This document shows positions 51,657-60,826 of a stretch of DNA of 64,000 nt, piece by piece. The stretch comes from an uncultured Muribaculum sp. (GTDB lineage: Bacteria > Bacteroidota > Bacteroidia > Bacteroidales > Muribaculaceae). The notes below the pieces were generated by a model. That model searched no databases. It saw only the letters and a program-made list of their open reading frames with translations, and had not been told where the DNA came from. A program made the translations under genes and the position numbers. The number at the start of each line of letters is the position of its first letter. The stretch's first letter is position 1. The DNA lies in the NCBI GenBank assembly GCA_910589555.1, contig CAJUTE010000010.1, positions 1 through 64,000 on the forward strand. Direction: 5' to 3'.

Positions 51657-53627
51657 ATGAAGTACCGCAATTTGACAATTGAAGAAATAGACACCATGCA
51701 TCGCAATGGATGTACGGCTTCTGATTGGAATCTCATAAAGGTGAAGGAAGGATTCAACGCCTCCAACTATGTGAGAGCACAATTTTCAGGAAATATAACG
51801 CTCGGATTGACCAACGAGAAAGTAATCGGCACAGCAGGAATAATAGCTCCATCCGGAATATTTGACGCTATCATACAAGATTGCTCTGTAGGTGACAACG
51901 TGCACATCTCCCGCATAAACCAGGGCATCATCAACTATGACATCGACAACTGCGCCTATATAGCCGGAGCCGGCTCCATCATCTGCACCGGTTCACGCTC
52001 ATTCGGCAACGGCACCAAACTTCATGTGCTCAACGAACAAGGGAAGCGAGAAGTGGCAATATATGACCGCCTTTCGGCACAGATAGCCTATATGCTCACA
52101 GTCTACCGCCATGACTCCAAGCTGATAGAAAAGCTCGATGGCATGATAGCGGCATATTCCCTATCCAAAAAGAAATCACGCGGACACATCGGCGCATACG
52201 CCAAAATCACTAATTTAGGCTCGGCAACCGACGTCAACTTTGGCGATGAAACACTGACTAAAGGCACATCTTTGCTATGGGACGGCACCATAAGCCCACG
52301 CGCATTCATGGGACCGAATGTCATAGCCGAACATTTTATCGTGATGCCGGGCGGAAAAGTTGACAAAAACTCCATCATAAAAAATGTGTTTGTCGGCGAA
52401 TGTGCTGAAATAAGCAACGGATTTGTGGCTGAAAACTCCCTGTTTTTCAGCAATTGCATCATGCACGCCGGAGAAGCCGCGGCAGTATTCGCCGGTCCTC
52501 ACTGCGTGTCGATGCACAAGTCAACCCTATTGATAGGCGGCTTTTTCTCCTTCTTCAATGCCGGATCGGGCACCAACCAAAGCAATCACTATTACCGCAC
52601 GGGACCCGTGCACCAAGGGATAGTGGGACGCGGCAGCAAAACCTCCAGCAACGCCTACATATTGTGGCCGGCACGTTTCGGACAATTTTCACTCATAGGA
52701 GGAAGCCACTACCATCACCCCGATACTGTCAAGTTGCCCTATTCCTATGTGGTGGAACGTGACGGCGAGACAATGGTAGTCCCCGGCGCCAATGTTGTCA
52801 CGGCAGGCACCATACGCGATATCCTCAAGTGGAAGCATCGCGACCTGAGAGCCACCGACCATAAACGCTATGATTTAATAAACTATTCATCGTTAAGCCC
52901 CAAAAACATAAGCCGCATATATCAGGCGATAAAATTCCTCAACGACTACACCGAAAATCCTGGAATTACCGATGAATACAATTTCACCATCAAATCCGAA
53001 TATATAAGCCGAGGCAAACAATATTACGCGCTTACCGTCGACTTTTTCTTCGGCATGGTGATCACATCCCGCCTCCTTGACCTAAAATTTGACAAATCAC
53101 GCTCTTTAGGCGAGCAGCTTATGTCATCGTGCGATGATGACATTGAATCGTGGGCAGATATGGCAGGACTGGTTATCCCGATGTCAAGAGTCGACAAGAT
53201 CATCGAACAGATAAAATCAGAAGAAATAAATACACTTGACATGCTTCAAAGCGCATTTGAAGCTGAAAGCGACGCATACAGCGAGTATGTGTGGAAATTT
53301 GTAGTTGAAAACTTCAAAACCTGTTACGGACAATCAATAGAAAATGTCACTCCCGATGATATAGTCTCAATAATCCACCGCTGGGAAGAAAGCGTCAATT
53401 CACTTGAAATGTTACGCAGGCAAGACGCCAAAAAGGATTTTGCCGATTTCACCAAAATAGGCTACGGCATTGACGGTGATGACGATATAAGAAATGCCGA
53501 TTACGACGCCGTGAGAGGACTCCCTGAAAAAAATGAGCAATTATTTGATTTCATAGACCATTATCACTCAATTTCCAAAAACGGATATGAAGCTATCGCC
53601 CGCATAAAAGAGATGATCGGGAAATAA
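51657..53627 (+). CDS. DUF4954 family protein
   Basis: A 656-residue cytoplasmic protein of the Bacteroidetes-wide DUF4954 family. The first two thirds contain hexapeptide-like beta-helix repeats (IIQDCSVGDNVHISRINQGI, GTSLLWDGTISPRAFMGPNV, VFVGECAEISNGF), as seen in acyl- or nucleotidyl-sugar enzymes. The last third is helical and acidic. No catalytic residue can be assigned. It is related in layout to UDP-GlcNAc acyltransferase-type folds, but the function is unknown. Confidence 0.85.
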   Translation: MKYRNLTIEEIDTMHRNGCTASDWNLIKVKEGFNASNYVRAQFSGNITLGLTNEKVIGTAGIIAPSGIFDAIIQDCSVGDNVHISRINQGIINYDIDNCAYIAGAGSIICTGSRSFGNGTKLHVLNEQGKREVAIYDRLSAQIAYMLTVYRHDSKLIEKLDGMIAAYSLSKKKSRGHIGAYAKITNLGSATDVNFGDETLTKGTSLLWDGTISPRAFMGPNVIAEHFIVMPGGKVDKNSIIKNVFVGECAEISNGFVAENSLFFSNCIMHAGEAAAVFAGPHCVSMHKSTLLIGGFFSFFNAGSGTNQSNHYYRTGPVHQGIVGRGSKTSSNAYILWPARFGQFSLIGGSHYHHPDTVKLPYSYVVERDGETMVVPGANVVTAGTIRDILKWKHRDLRATDHKRYDLINYSSLSPKNISRIYQAIKFLNDYTENPGITDEYNFTIKSEYISRGKQYYALTVDFFFGMVITSRLLDLKFDKSRSLGEQLMSSCDDDIESWADMAGLVIPMSRVDKIIEQIKSEEINTLDMLQSAFEAESDAYSEYVWKFVVENFKTCYGQSIENVTPDDIVSIIHRWEESVNSLEMLRRQDAKKDFADFTKIGYGIDGDDDIRNADYDAVRGLPEKNEQLFDFIDHYHSISKNGYEAIARIKEMIGK

Positions 53628-53642
53628 TTTTATCAATTGCAT

Positions 53643-53675
53643 ATTGCGATAAATCATGGTTTTGTCGTAATTTTG
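53643..53675 (+). promoter_or_regulatory. Promoter of the thioredoxin-fold lipoprotein gene
   Basis: ATTG (53643-53646), 21 bases, then TAATTTTG (53668-53675). Exact -7 box, one mismatch at -33, 19 bases before the ATG. Confidence 0.55.
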
Positions 53676-53694
53676 CAACAACTAAAAGAGATTT

Positions 53695-54762
53695 ATGAAA
53701 CATATTTTAATTTCAGCCGCCATATTAGGCACACTCACTGCCTGCAACTCCGAAAAATCATGGGAGGTAAAAGGGCAAATTGACAATTCCCCCGAATCCA
53801 AGATGCTTGTTCAAGCATCGGAAAACGGTCGTTGGTACACACTTGACACTATCGAGATAAAATCTGACGGAACATTTGCCTACAAGCATTCTCCTTCAGG
53901 CTACCCCGACATATACCGTCTTACGCTCGATGGCAAGTCAATCTATTTCCCGATTGACAGCATCGAATCGGTCACGGTTGAGTCCGACGCAAAAACATTT
54001 GATTCAGAATACACGCTTTCCGGCTCCTCTGCCGCCGAAATGCTGATGAATGTGGACCGATTGATAATGAGCAAGGCTAAATCAGGAGAAACCAAGTCAG
54101 ACTCTTTGCTAAAGCGTGAACTTGGCGGGATGATAATCGGCGACCCTGCCGGAATTGTTTCCTACTATATCATCAACCGCCAGTTGAACGGCAAACGCTT
54201 ATTTGACCCGTCAAACAAGAGCGACAACCGCATAATCGGAGCTGTCGCCAACGCTTTTAATGAGAAGCGTCCATCCGATCCACGCACAGGCTATCTCACT
54301 TCCATATACCTCTCCAACAAAAGCAAGGGAGCGCCTACCGACACTATTGTAGCCACGACAATGTCATATTTCGACCTTGACTTGAGCGACAACAAGGGGG
54401 TGGAACATAAACTGTCAGAAGTGGTGAACGGCAATAAGGTGGTAATTCTTAATTTCACCTCCTATCAGTCAGACGGCTCAACCGCACTCAACGTACTGCT
54501 CGCCGATACATACAGGAAATACCATAACCAAGGTGTGGAAATATATCAGGTGTCGATGGACAATGATGAGTTCCAATGGAAACAATCGGCAAAGAATCTT
54601 CCTTGGGTGACGGTCTACAATCCGCCGACACAAGGATTCACTCTCGCCAACAAATACAACATCATGGGGCTCCCCACCACTTATCTGTTCTCTGACGGAG
54701 AACTGGTGGAACGCGTTGAAGACCTCACCAAACTTGACAGCCAGGTGGCACGCCACCTCTAA
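53695..54762 (+). CDS. DUF4369 / thioredoxin-fold (TlpA-like) lipoprotein without CxxC
   Basis: A 355-residue lipoprotein (signal ending GTLTAC, Cys17). The N-terminal DUF4369 domain (about 22-115; WEVKGQIDNSPESKMLV) and a helical middle precede an AhpC/TSA thioredoxin-like domain (about 225-350; LSEVVNGNKVVILNFTSY). The usual WCxxC is replaced by TSYQSDGS, so the redox centre is missing. The cis-Pro region MGLPTTYLF is kept. It may bind a partner without oxidoreductase activity (inference). The stop overlaps the convergent glycosyltransferase gene by 4 bases. Confidence 0.88.
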   Translation: MKHILISAAILGTLTACNSEKSWEVKGQIDNSPESKMLVQASENGRWYTLDTIEIKSDGTFAYKHSPSGYPDIYRLTLDGKSIYFPIDSIESVTVESDAKTFDSEYTLSGSSAAEMLMNVDRLIMSKAKSGETKSDSLLKRELGGMIIGDPAGIVSYYIINRQLNGKRLFDPSNKSDNRIIGAVANAFNEKRPSDPRTGYLTSIYLSNKSKGAPTDTIVATTMSYFDLDLSDNKGVEHKLSEVVNGNKVVILNFTSYQSDGSTALNVLLADTYRKYHNQGVEIYQVSMDNDEFQWKQSAKNLPWVTVYNPPTQGFTLANKYNIMGLPTTYLFSDGELVERVEDLTKLDSQVARHL

Positions 54763-55571
54763 CAACGGTCAGTACCGTCAGCATTAAAATTACGCCGGGC
54801 AAACGCTACGCCCTGCCACAAATACAACAACGCCTTGTCGACACGGCATCTCCCATGCTTGTGCTCGCGCAAGGCGTTAATTATTATCCTCGGCAGCCAT
54901 GAACGACGATATTTCATATATATGACCACCCCCTTCGCTTTAACCACCCCCTTCGGTTGGTTCTTACGCACACCGGTTGTCTCGCCGGCATGAATCGCGA
55001 TCACCTCAGGGAAAAAACGCCCCTTCAAGCCCTTTTTCATCGCCGAGAAATAGAACATCTCCCCTTCTCCCGCAAGGATTTCTCCTGAGCCGAGACCCAG
55101 ACGAGGGCTGAAAGCAATCTTTCCTGCCACCGCTTCACGGCGAAAAGCCATCTCAACCTCTGTCACATAGAAAAACCGAGGAGGAGAGCTGAGATCATAT
55201 TCATGATCAGCGTAACGCTTGCCATCGCCCGATTCAATTTTAAACAAGGCGATATCCACATCAGGATTACGTTCAAAAGCAGCTATCACACGCCGCAACA
55301 TCTGAGGCGTATATCGCAAATCATCATCAGCAACAAGACAGATATCGGCTGTAGATTTTGAAAGAGCATAATTACGATTCACTGAAAGCCCTTTAGTCTC
55401 ATGAGGGAAAACCGAAATGTCACTGCGCCTCAACGCTGAGGGGACTACAGCATTGCCGGGCATCTGCCATGAAACCACATACCTCACTCCATCCACTACA
55501 GGAAGCTCCATGCTCGCCACCCGTTCTATCCCCTCTTTATAAATAGTGGAAATCAAGACATCAAGACTCAT
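54759..55571 (-). CDS. Glycosyltransferase family 2
   Basis: A 270-residue GT-A fold transferase. It has SVNRNYALSKSTADICLVADDDLRY (DDD metal-binding motif near 99-101) and a later GEGEMFYF acceptor-side acid. The C-terminal region is basic and has no membrane helix. It probably adds sugars to a surface polysaccharide. It diverges from two more GT2 genes, the start-to-start gap being 71 bases with an 8-bp palindrome. Two near-identical short DNA blocks near 54927-54960 encode a repeated PKGVV/AKGVV. Confidence 0.85.
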   Translation of the reverse strand: MSLDVLISTIYKEGIERVASMELPVVDGVRYVVSWQMPGNAVVPSALRRSDISVFPHETKGLSVNRNYALSKSTADICLVADDDLRYTPQMLRRVIAAFERNPDVDIALFKIESGDGKRYADHEYDLSSPPRFFYVTEVEMAFRREAVAGKIAFSPRLGLGSGEILAGEGEMFYFSAMKKGLKGRFFPEVIAIHAGETTGVRKNQPKGVVKAKGVVIYMKYRRSWLPRIIINALREHKHGRCRVDKALLYLWQGVAFARRNFNADGTDRC

Positions 55572-55577
55572 CGCTCA

Positions 55578-55599
55578 TATATTGTTTTTGTACAATATA
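55578..55599. promoter_or_regulatory. Palindrome between divergent glycosyltransferase genes
   Basis: TATATTGT (55578-55585) and ACAATATA (55592-55599) are exact inverted copies around 6 bases. Possible operator or promoter element for the divergent pair. Confidence 0.35.
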
Positions 55600-55642
55600 A
55601 ACGAGGATATTCACGTTTTATTACAAACTCCACACCCTCAAG

Positions 55643-56641
55643 ATGGACCTTAACCGACCCAAAATATCGATCATCGTCGCCACCTACAATCAAGAGAACA
55701 CCATAGCCCGCACTCTTGACTCGATCCTGGCTCAGGAAGGAGACTTCGATTATGAAATCATAATCGGAGAGGACTGCTCTACCGATAACACCGCCGGTAT
55801 ATGCAAGGAGTACGCGGCAAAATATCCACAGAAAATCAAACTCATGCTGAACAACCCCAACAAAGGGTTGCTCAACAACTATTTCGATTGCATCCTCGCA
55901 GCTACCGGCGACTATATAGCTGATTGCGCCGGCGACGACTACTGGATCGACAACCGGAAACTCGACAAACAGCGCCGCATCCTTGACTCCGACAGCTCCA
56001 TTGTGCTTGTACACACCGGCTGGAACTACAACGATGAAACATCCCGCCTCATCACTCCGGCTCGTCAGAACAACTCGCACTACCATAAACCGGTAATGCC
56101 CGAAGGCAGCCTCCTGCTTCCGGTGCTGCGCCGTGACGATGCGCCAATAGTGCATCTATGCACCGCCCTATACCGCCGCGACACATTTTTGAAGATATAC
56201 AACGATGACCCTTATATGTTCCGCTGCAAGGATTTCACCTGTGAGGACCTGCAGTTGACAGCCGCGTTTTCCAATGCCGGGAAAATAGCCTACATTCCCG
56301 ATATAACGATGAATTACAGCACCGGCATTAACTCAATCTCCTCAGAGAGAGATGCCATAAAGACATTCGATTTCTATTTAGGCACGTTGAAACTCACCCG
56401 ATATCTGCAACTCAAATACCACATCACTGACCACGAGCTGAGAAACTATTACCAAACCGACATACATTACATCATCACCCGTGCGTTCAATGCCGGCGAC
56501 TGGCAACGATGCATGACCGCAAAAAATCTCGCCGACGAATACCGCGTAGATCTCAAATTAAAAAGCCGCATCCTCACCGCCATAAGCACGATAGCCATAG
56601 TCCGCGACATCGCTCTTAAGCTGAAACGCGTGTTCCACTAA
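55643..56641 (+). CDS. Glycosyltransferase family 2
   Basis: A 332-residue GT-A transferase. It opens with IIVATYNQENTIARTLDSIL, followed by GEDCSTDNTAGI and ADCAGDDYWID (metal-binding DD), and the catalytic-side FTCEDLQLT. A C-terminal helical tail has no membrane helix. Typical of sugar transfer to surface glycans. A third GT2 gene follows after 11 bases on the same strand. Confidence 0.88.
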   Translation: MDLNRPKISIIVATYNQENTIARTLDSILAQEGDFDYEIIIGEDCSTDNTAGICKEYAAKYPQKIKLMLNNPNKGLLNNYFDCILAATGDYIADCAGDDYWIDNRKLDKQRRILDSDSSIVLVHTGWNYNDETSRLITPARQNNSHYHKPVMPEGSLLLPVLRRDDAPIVHLCTALYRRDTFLKIYNDDPYMFRCKDFTCEDLQLTAAFSNAGKIAYIPDITMNYSTGINSISSERDAIKTFDFYLGTLKLTRYLQLKYHITDHELRNYYQTDIHYIITRAFNAGDWQRCMTAKNLADEYRVDLKLKSRILTAISTIAIVRDIALKLKRVFH

Positions 56642-56652
56642 CCTCTCACCAC

Positions 56653-57585
56653 ATGACAACACCGTCAAAACTCATAAGCATTGTCATACCGGTGTATAAC
56701 CGGGCACACACCATCGAGCGCACTCTTGACTCAATCTACAGCCAGGACTCGCGCCCCATCACTCTGATTTTGGTGGACAATAACTCCACCGACGATTCCC
56801 TCGAGGTGATGAACCGCTGGAAAGAACGCCATCATTCAAAAGAATTTGACATAACCATAACATCGGAAAACGCCATCCAAAGCGCTTCGGCAGCCCGAAA
56901 CAAGGGACTTTCGCTGGTAAAGACACCCTACGTGATGTTCTTCGATTCCGACGACACCATGCGGAGCAATCATGTGAGACGCGCGGCAAACGCCTTCAAC
57001 GAAGATCCCGACCTCGACATAGCAGGATGGGACATAATGTTTCACGCATCTGACGGCTCCACATCCATCCGCCCATTCGCCGATAAAGATGCCGTTTTCC
57101 GCCACACGTTCAATGCCACTTTAGCCACTTTGCGTTACGCGGCAAGCACCTCCTTGATAAGAGCCGCCGGCGGGTGGAACCCCACCGTACTCGGCTGGGA
57201 CGACTATGAGCTGGGCTTAAGACTTCTGCAACGAAATCCGAAGTTAAAACGGCTTGGCGATGAAATCACAGTGGACGTGACGGAATCAAAAGAGTCAATA
57301 ACCGGCACCGACTATTCCTCGCGCGCCATTCAGTGGGAGTACGCGCTTGACCTGGCTGAACAGCACTTCCTGAAGAGCGGCTGGAACACAAACTGGATCA
57401 ATCTGCGGCGCGTGGTTCTGGCTGCGTTATACGCCCGTGAGCACTCACCCGAATCCACACGTCTGCTGAAAGAGACATTGAGCCGGGAACCGAAATTCCA
57501 CAAAAGAGCGCTATACCGCTTCGCCTACACCTATACCCGATGCGGCTGCCGCGGAATACACTTATTATTAAGGGGATTTTTATAA
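56653..57585 (+). CDS. Glycosyltransferase family 2
   Basis: A 310-residue GT-A transferase with SIVIPVYNRAHTIERTLDSI, VDNNSTDDSLEVM, VMFFDSDDTM (DxD) and GWDDYELGLRLLQR as acceptor motif. It is similar in layout but not in detail to the preceding gene, so the pair probably makes successive linkages. It ends 50 bases before the greA promoter. Confidence 0.88.
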   Translation: MTTPSKLISIVIPVYNRAHTIERTLDSIYSQDSRPITLILVDNNSTDDSLEVMNRWKERHHSKEFDITITSENAIQSASAARNKGLSLVKTPYVMFFDSDDTMRSNHVRRAANAFNEDPDLDIAGWDIMFHASDGSTSIRPFADKDAVFRHTFNATLATLRYAASTSLIRAAGGWNPTVLGWDDYELGLRLLQRNPKLKRLGDEITVDVTESKESITGTDYSSRAIQWEYALDLAEQHFLKSGWNTNWINLRRVVLAALYAREHSPESTRLLKETLSREPKFHKRALYRFAYTYTRCGCRGIHLLLRGFL

Positions 57586-57634
57586 AAATGTTTAAAAACA
57601 GATTCCCAAATTCTTTTTATCGCCAAAAATTCAC

Positions 57635-57642
57635 TACCTTTG
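57635..57642 (+). promoter_or_regulatory. -7 box for greA
   Basis: TACCTTTG, 94 bases before the greA ATG, so the mRNA has a leader of about 90 bases that holds a terminator-like hairpin. Confidence 0.5.
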
Positions 57643-57678
57643 TAACACAATTAACAACGAAATTTATAGAGATAAGGG

Positions 57679-57710
57679 TCTCGCCAAACGGTCGAGATTC
57701 TTTAATTTTT
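57679..57710 (+). terminator. Attenuator-like hairpin in the greA leader
   Basis: TCTCGCC (57679-57685) pairs with GGtCGAGA (57690-57697) around AAAC, extended by wobble pairs to 57676-57700, and is followed by TTTAATTTTT. It lies within the predicted leader, so it may end part of the transcripts before greA. Confidence 0.45.
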
Positions 57711-57736
57711 TAGTCTAACTTAAATACTATATAATC

Positions 57737-58207
57737 ATGGCCATCACTTACATGACTCGTGAAGGGTACAAAAAGAAAATGGATGAAATCGCTTATCTTG
57801 AGAATGTTAAGCGTCCCGAGATATCACGTGCCATTGGAGAAGCTCGTGACAAAGGCGACTTGTCGGAAAATGCGGAATACGATGCCGCTAAAGAAGCTCA
57901 AGGAATGCTGGAAATGAAAATTTCACAGCTTAAGGATCTTGTGGCTAATGCACGCATAATCGACGACAGCAAGCTGAACAACGAAATAGTTCAAATCCTG
58001 AACAAAGTGAAAATCAAAAATATCGCCAACGGCATGACTATGGAATACACCATTGTTGCCGACAGCGAAGCCAACCTCAAAGAAAAGAAGCTCGCGTCAA
58101 GCACTCCTATCGCTCAAGGTCTGCTCGGCCACAAGCTCGGAGAGGTTGTGGAAATCAAGATCCCGGCAGGAATCGCCAAATTTGAAATAGTCGAAATATC
58201 ATTCTGA
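57737..58207 (+). CDS. greA: Transcription elongation factor GreA
   Basis: A 156-residue factor that rescues backtracked RNA polymerase by stimulating transcript cleavage. It starts MAITYMTREGYKKKMDEIAYLENV. The coiled-coil tip carries the acidic cluster GDLSENAEYDAAKEAQ (about 41-56), and the C-terminal FKBP-like domain has STPIAQGLLGHKLGEVVEI. The HIT gene follows after 2 bases. Confidence 0.96.
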   Translation: MAITYMTREGYKKKMDEIAYLENVKRPEISRAIGEARDKGDLSENAEYDAAKEAQGMLEMKISQLKDLVANARIIDDSKLNNEIVQILNKVKIKNIANGMTMEYTIVADSEANLKEKKLASSTPIAQGLLGHKLGEVVEIKIPAGIAKFEIVEISF

Positions 58208-58209
58208 CA

Positions 58210-58605
58210 ATGGCTACTATATTCAGCAAAATCGCTGCCGGCGAAATCCCGAGCTATAAAGTCGCTGAAGATGACAAGCACTACGCTTTTCTCGACATAA
58301 ATCCTGTGGCTCCGGGACACACTCTTGTCATCCCCAAAAAGGAGGTGGACTATATATTTGATCTCTCTGACGACGAATACCTCGAATTGCAGCTTTTCGC
58401 CAAACGTGTGGCAAAAGCCATGAAGAAATCGCTGCCATGCGAAAGAGTAGGTGTAGCCGTCATCGGGCTTGAAGTGCCTCACACCCACATCCATCTTGTG
58501 CCCATCAACAAAGAGAGCGACATGAATTTCTTCAAAGAAAAACTCTCGCTCGACAGCAAGGACATGAAGGATATAGCTGATTCAATCGCAGCCAACTTCA
58601 AGTAA
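58210..58605 (+). CDS. HIT family protein (histidine triad nucleotide hydrolase)
   Basis: A 131-residue HIT protein, Hint-like. It starts MATIFSKIAAGEIPSYKVAED, has an early FLDINPVAPGHTLVIPK, and the triad HTHIHLVPI (about 96-104) with the nucleophilic middle His. Such proteins hydrolyse adenosine phosphoramidates. It is likely co-transcribed with greA; a terminator follows. Confidence 0.94.
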   Translation: MATIFSKIAAGEIPSYKVAEDDKHYAFLDINPVAPGHTLVIPKKEVDYIFDLSDDEYLELQLFAKRVAKAMKKSLPCERVGVAVIGLEVPHTHIHLVPINKESDMNFFKEKLSLDSKDMKDIADSIAANFK

Positions 58606-58626
58606 CACCATTTTCACTCATCACAT

Positions 58627-58691
58627 AAATCATCTCAGCCCGAAAATTATGAATAATTTCATACTATTATGTCGGCAGAGATGATTTTTTT
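58627..58691 (+). terminator. Terminator of the greA-HIT operon
   Basis: AAATCATCTC (58627-58636) pairs with GAGATGATTT (58678-58687), then T residues to 58691. A second hairpin AAATTAT/ATAATTT sits inside the loop. No gene lies between 58606 and 58792. Confidence 0.7.
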
Positions 58692-58792
58692 ATCGCTATA
58701 ATCGTACATTTCCAAAATTTTGACTATATTTGGAGAATTGAAATACAGATGCCGCCAAAATATATTTGCGGCTCACTTAACAGAATAACCTT

Positions 58793-60643
58793 ATGGAATT
58801 ACGTGACCTTTCCCTGCCGGAGGAAAACACCGAAAGGGATATCTTGAATGGTGGAGAGGAATCTCCCACAGAAATTGCAGAAAATGCAACGGTGGAAGCT
58901 ATGGATGCCGATGAAAAACAGAGCAATGAGCCAAATGACAAAAAGCATTTGACAAAGGAAGAAATTATCGCCACCTTAAAGGATTTGAACCTGAAAGATG
59001 GCAGCGAAATATCACGTGATGAGATCACGCATCTAAAACAAGCGTTTTTCGCCATCCGCAAGAATGAGCTTGCGGTAGAAAAACAAGCGTTTCTTGAAAA
59101 AGGCAACGAAGAAGCCGCTTTCGCTCCCATGCCTGATGAAGCCGAAGAACAGTTCCAGGCTATCATGAAGGAATTGAAAGAGAAGAAAGCCGCCTACATT
59201 GCCGAAGTGGAAGCACAAAAACAAGCAAATCTCGCTAAAAAGCTGGAAATAATAGATGAGCTTGAGAAACTTGCCGAGGACACTGACAACGTCAACCGCA
59301 CATTCCCCCGCTTCCGCGAGCTCACACAGGAATTCAAAAATGCCGGTGAGGTGCCTCCTACCGAAACCACCGACATATACCGCAACTATTCAGCGGCGGT
59401 GGAACGATTCTATGACCGCTTGAAAATCAACAAAGACCTGCGCGACTATGATTTCAAGAAGAACCTTGAGCAAAAGCAGCTCCTCATTGATGAAGCTGAA
59501 AAACTCGCAGCAGAAAACGATGTGATTCTCGCATTCCGCCGCTTGCAGGAACTTCATGAGAAATGGCGTGAAACCGGTCCTGTAGCTAAAGAAATAAGGG
59601 AAAGCATCTGGGAGAAATTCAAGGATGCTTCGGCGGTGATCAATAAACGCTATCAAGACTTCTTTGAACAGCGCAAAGCTCGCGAACGCGAAAACGAAGA
59701 AAAGAAAACAGAAATATGCGAACGCGTTGAGGCTCTTGATTTTTCATCATTGAAAAACTATGCCGCTTGGGAAGAGATGACCAAGACAATATTGGCTGCT
59801 CAACAAGACTGGAAAAAACTCGGATTCGCATCGAAAAAGGTAAACAACACCCTATTCGCGCGCTTCCGTGAAACTTGCGATAAATTCTTCGCGGCAAAAG
59901 CTGAATTTTTCAAAAACATCAGAGAAAACCATTCAGCCAACCTCGACAAGAAAGTTGCCCTATGCGAAAAAGCTGAAGCGCTTAAAGAGAGCACCGACTG
60001 GAAAAATACTGCCGACAAGCTCGTAAGCTTACAAAAAGAATGGAAAACAATCGGTTCTGTCGACAAGAAACACAGCGATGCCGTGTGGGAACGCTTCCAG
60101 CAAGCCTGCGACTATTTCTTTGACCGCCGAAAAAAAGCCACTTCAAGCACACGCAAAGCCGAACAACAGAACTTAAAAGACAAAAACTCAGTCATCGAGA
60201 GCCTCAAGAACATTCCGCTCGAAACTCCGCGTGACGAGGCGGTGAAGCTCATCAAAGACGCAATGGCTAAATGGCAGCAGATAGGACACGTTCCGTTCAA
60301 GGACAAGGACAAAGTCTACAACGCATATCGTGAAATAGTCGACAAGCTTTATGACCATTTCGATGTCAAGGAAACTCGCGCCAACATGGCTAACTTCGCC
60401 AATGACATAAACGAGATGGCTGCCGACACCAATAAGCTATATCGTGAACGCGAACGCCTTGCAAGAGCTTGCGAACAGAAACGCAGCGAATTGAAGACCT
60501 ACGAGAACAACCTCGGATTCTTCAACATCACCTCCAAAGGCGGAAACTCACTGCTTAAGGATAACGAACGCCGTATGCAACGCATCAAAGAGGATATCGC
60601 TGCATTGGAAAGCAAGATCAAGCTCATCGACAGCAAACTATAA
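58793..60643 (+). CDS. DUF349 repeat protein
   Basis: A 616-residue, highly charged helical protein. After an acidic tail (about 1-50) it has about five copies of the DUF349 unit, each with a W/F-containing W..G....W..F pattern (LQELHEKWRETGPVAKEIRE, QQDWKKLGFASKKVNNTLFA, LQKEWKTIGSVDKKHSDAVW, KWQQIGHVPFKDKDKV). The ends form coiled coil. No enzyme motif is seen. Function unknown; cytoplasmic. The gene is monocistronic. Confidence 0.85.
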   Translation: MELRDLSLPEENTERDILNGGEESPTEIAENATVEAMDADEKQSNEPNDKKHLTKEEIIATLKDLNLKDGSEISRDEITHLKQAFFAIRKNELAVEKQAFLEKGNEEAAFAPMPDEAEEQFQAIMKELKEKKAAYIAEVEAQKQANLAKKLEIIDELEKLAEDTDNVNRTFPRFRELTQEFKNAGEVPPTETTDIYRNYSAAVERFYDRLKINKDLRDYDFKKNLEQKQLLIDEAEKLAAENDVILAFRRLQELHEKWRETGPVAKEIRESIWEKFKDASAVINKRYQDFFEQRKARERENEEKKTEICERVEALDFSSLKNYAAWEEMTKTILAAQQDWKKLGFASKKVNNTLFARFRETCDKFFAAKAEFFKNIRENHSANLDKKVALCEKAEALKESTDWKNTADKLVSLQKEWKTIGSVDKKHSDAVWERFQQACDYFFDRRKKATSSTRKAEQQNLKDKNSVIESLKNIPLETPRDEAVKLIKDAMAKWQQIGHVPFKDKDKVYNAYREIVDKLYDHFDVKETRANMANFANDINEMAADTNKLYRERERLARACEQKRSELKTYENNLGFFNITSKGGNSLLKDNERRMQRIKEDIAALESKIKLIDSKL

Positions 60644-60733
60644 TCCGGATAAACCGGTAACCATACACTAAAACAAAAAAACTTCAAGATACCGCGAAAG
60701 CGCGGCATCACTGATTAAGCCTTATAACCTTCA

Positions 60734-60773
60734 CTTGCTCCCGGGAAGCACACTCATGCTTCCCGAGGGCAAG
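60734..60773 (+). terminator. Large hairpin upstream of the sugar transferase gene
   Basis: CTTGC...CCGGGAAGCA pairs with TGCTTCCCG...GCAAG (60734-60750 and 60757-60773), loop CACTCA. A smaller CCGCG-AAAG-CGCGG hairpin precedes at 60692-60705. No T run follows, so it may be an RNA end-processing or leader structure instead of a plain terminator. Confidence 0.45.
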
Positions 60774-60826
60774 CGAAATATTTAGAGGCAGTTCAATAAC
60801 CATCCATTTCTTAAATTAACCATACA

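Noticed and set aside
55568..56155. 195-codon minus-strand open frame
   Set aside because: Opposite strand of a clear GT2 gene; Val-rich composition typical of a shadow frame.
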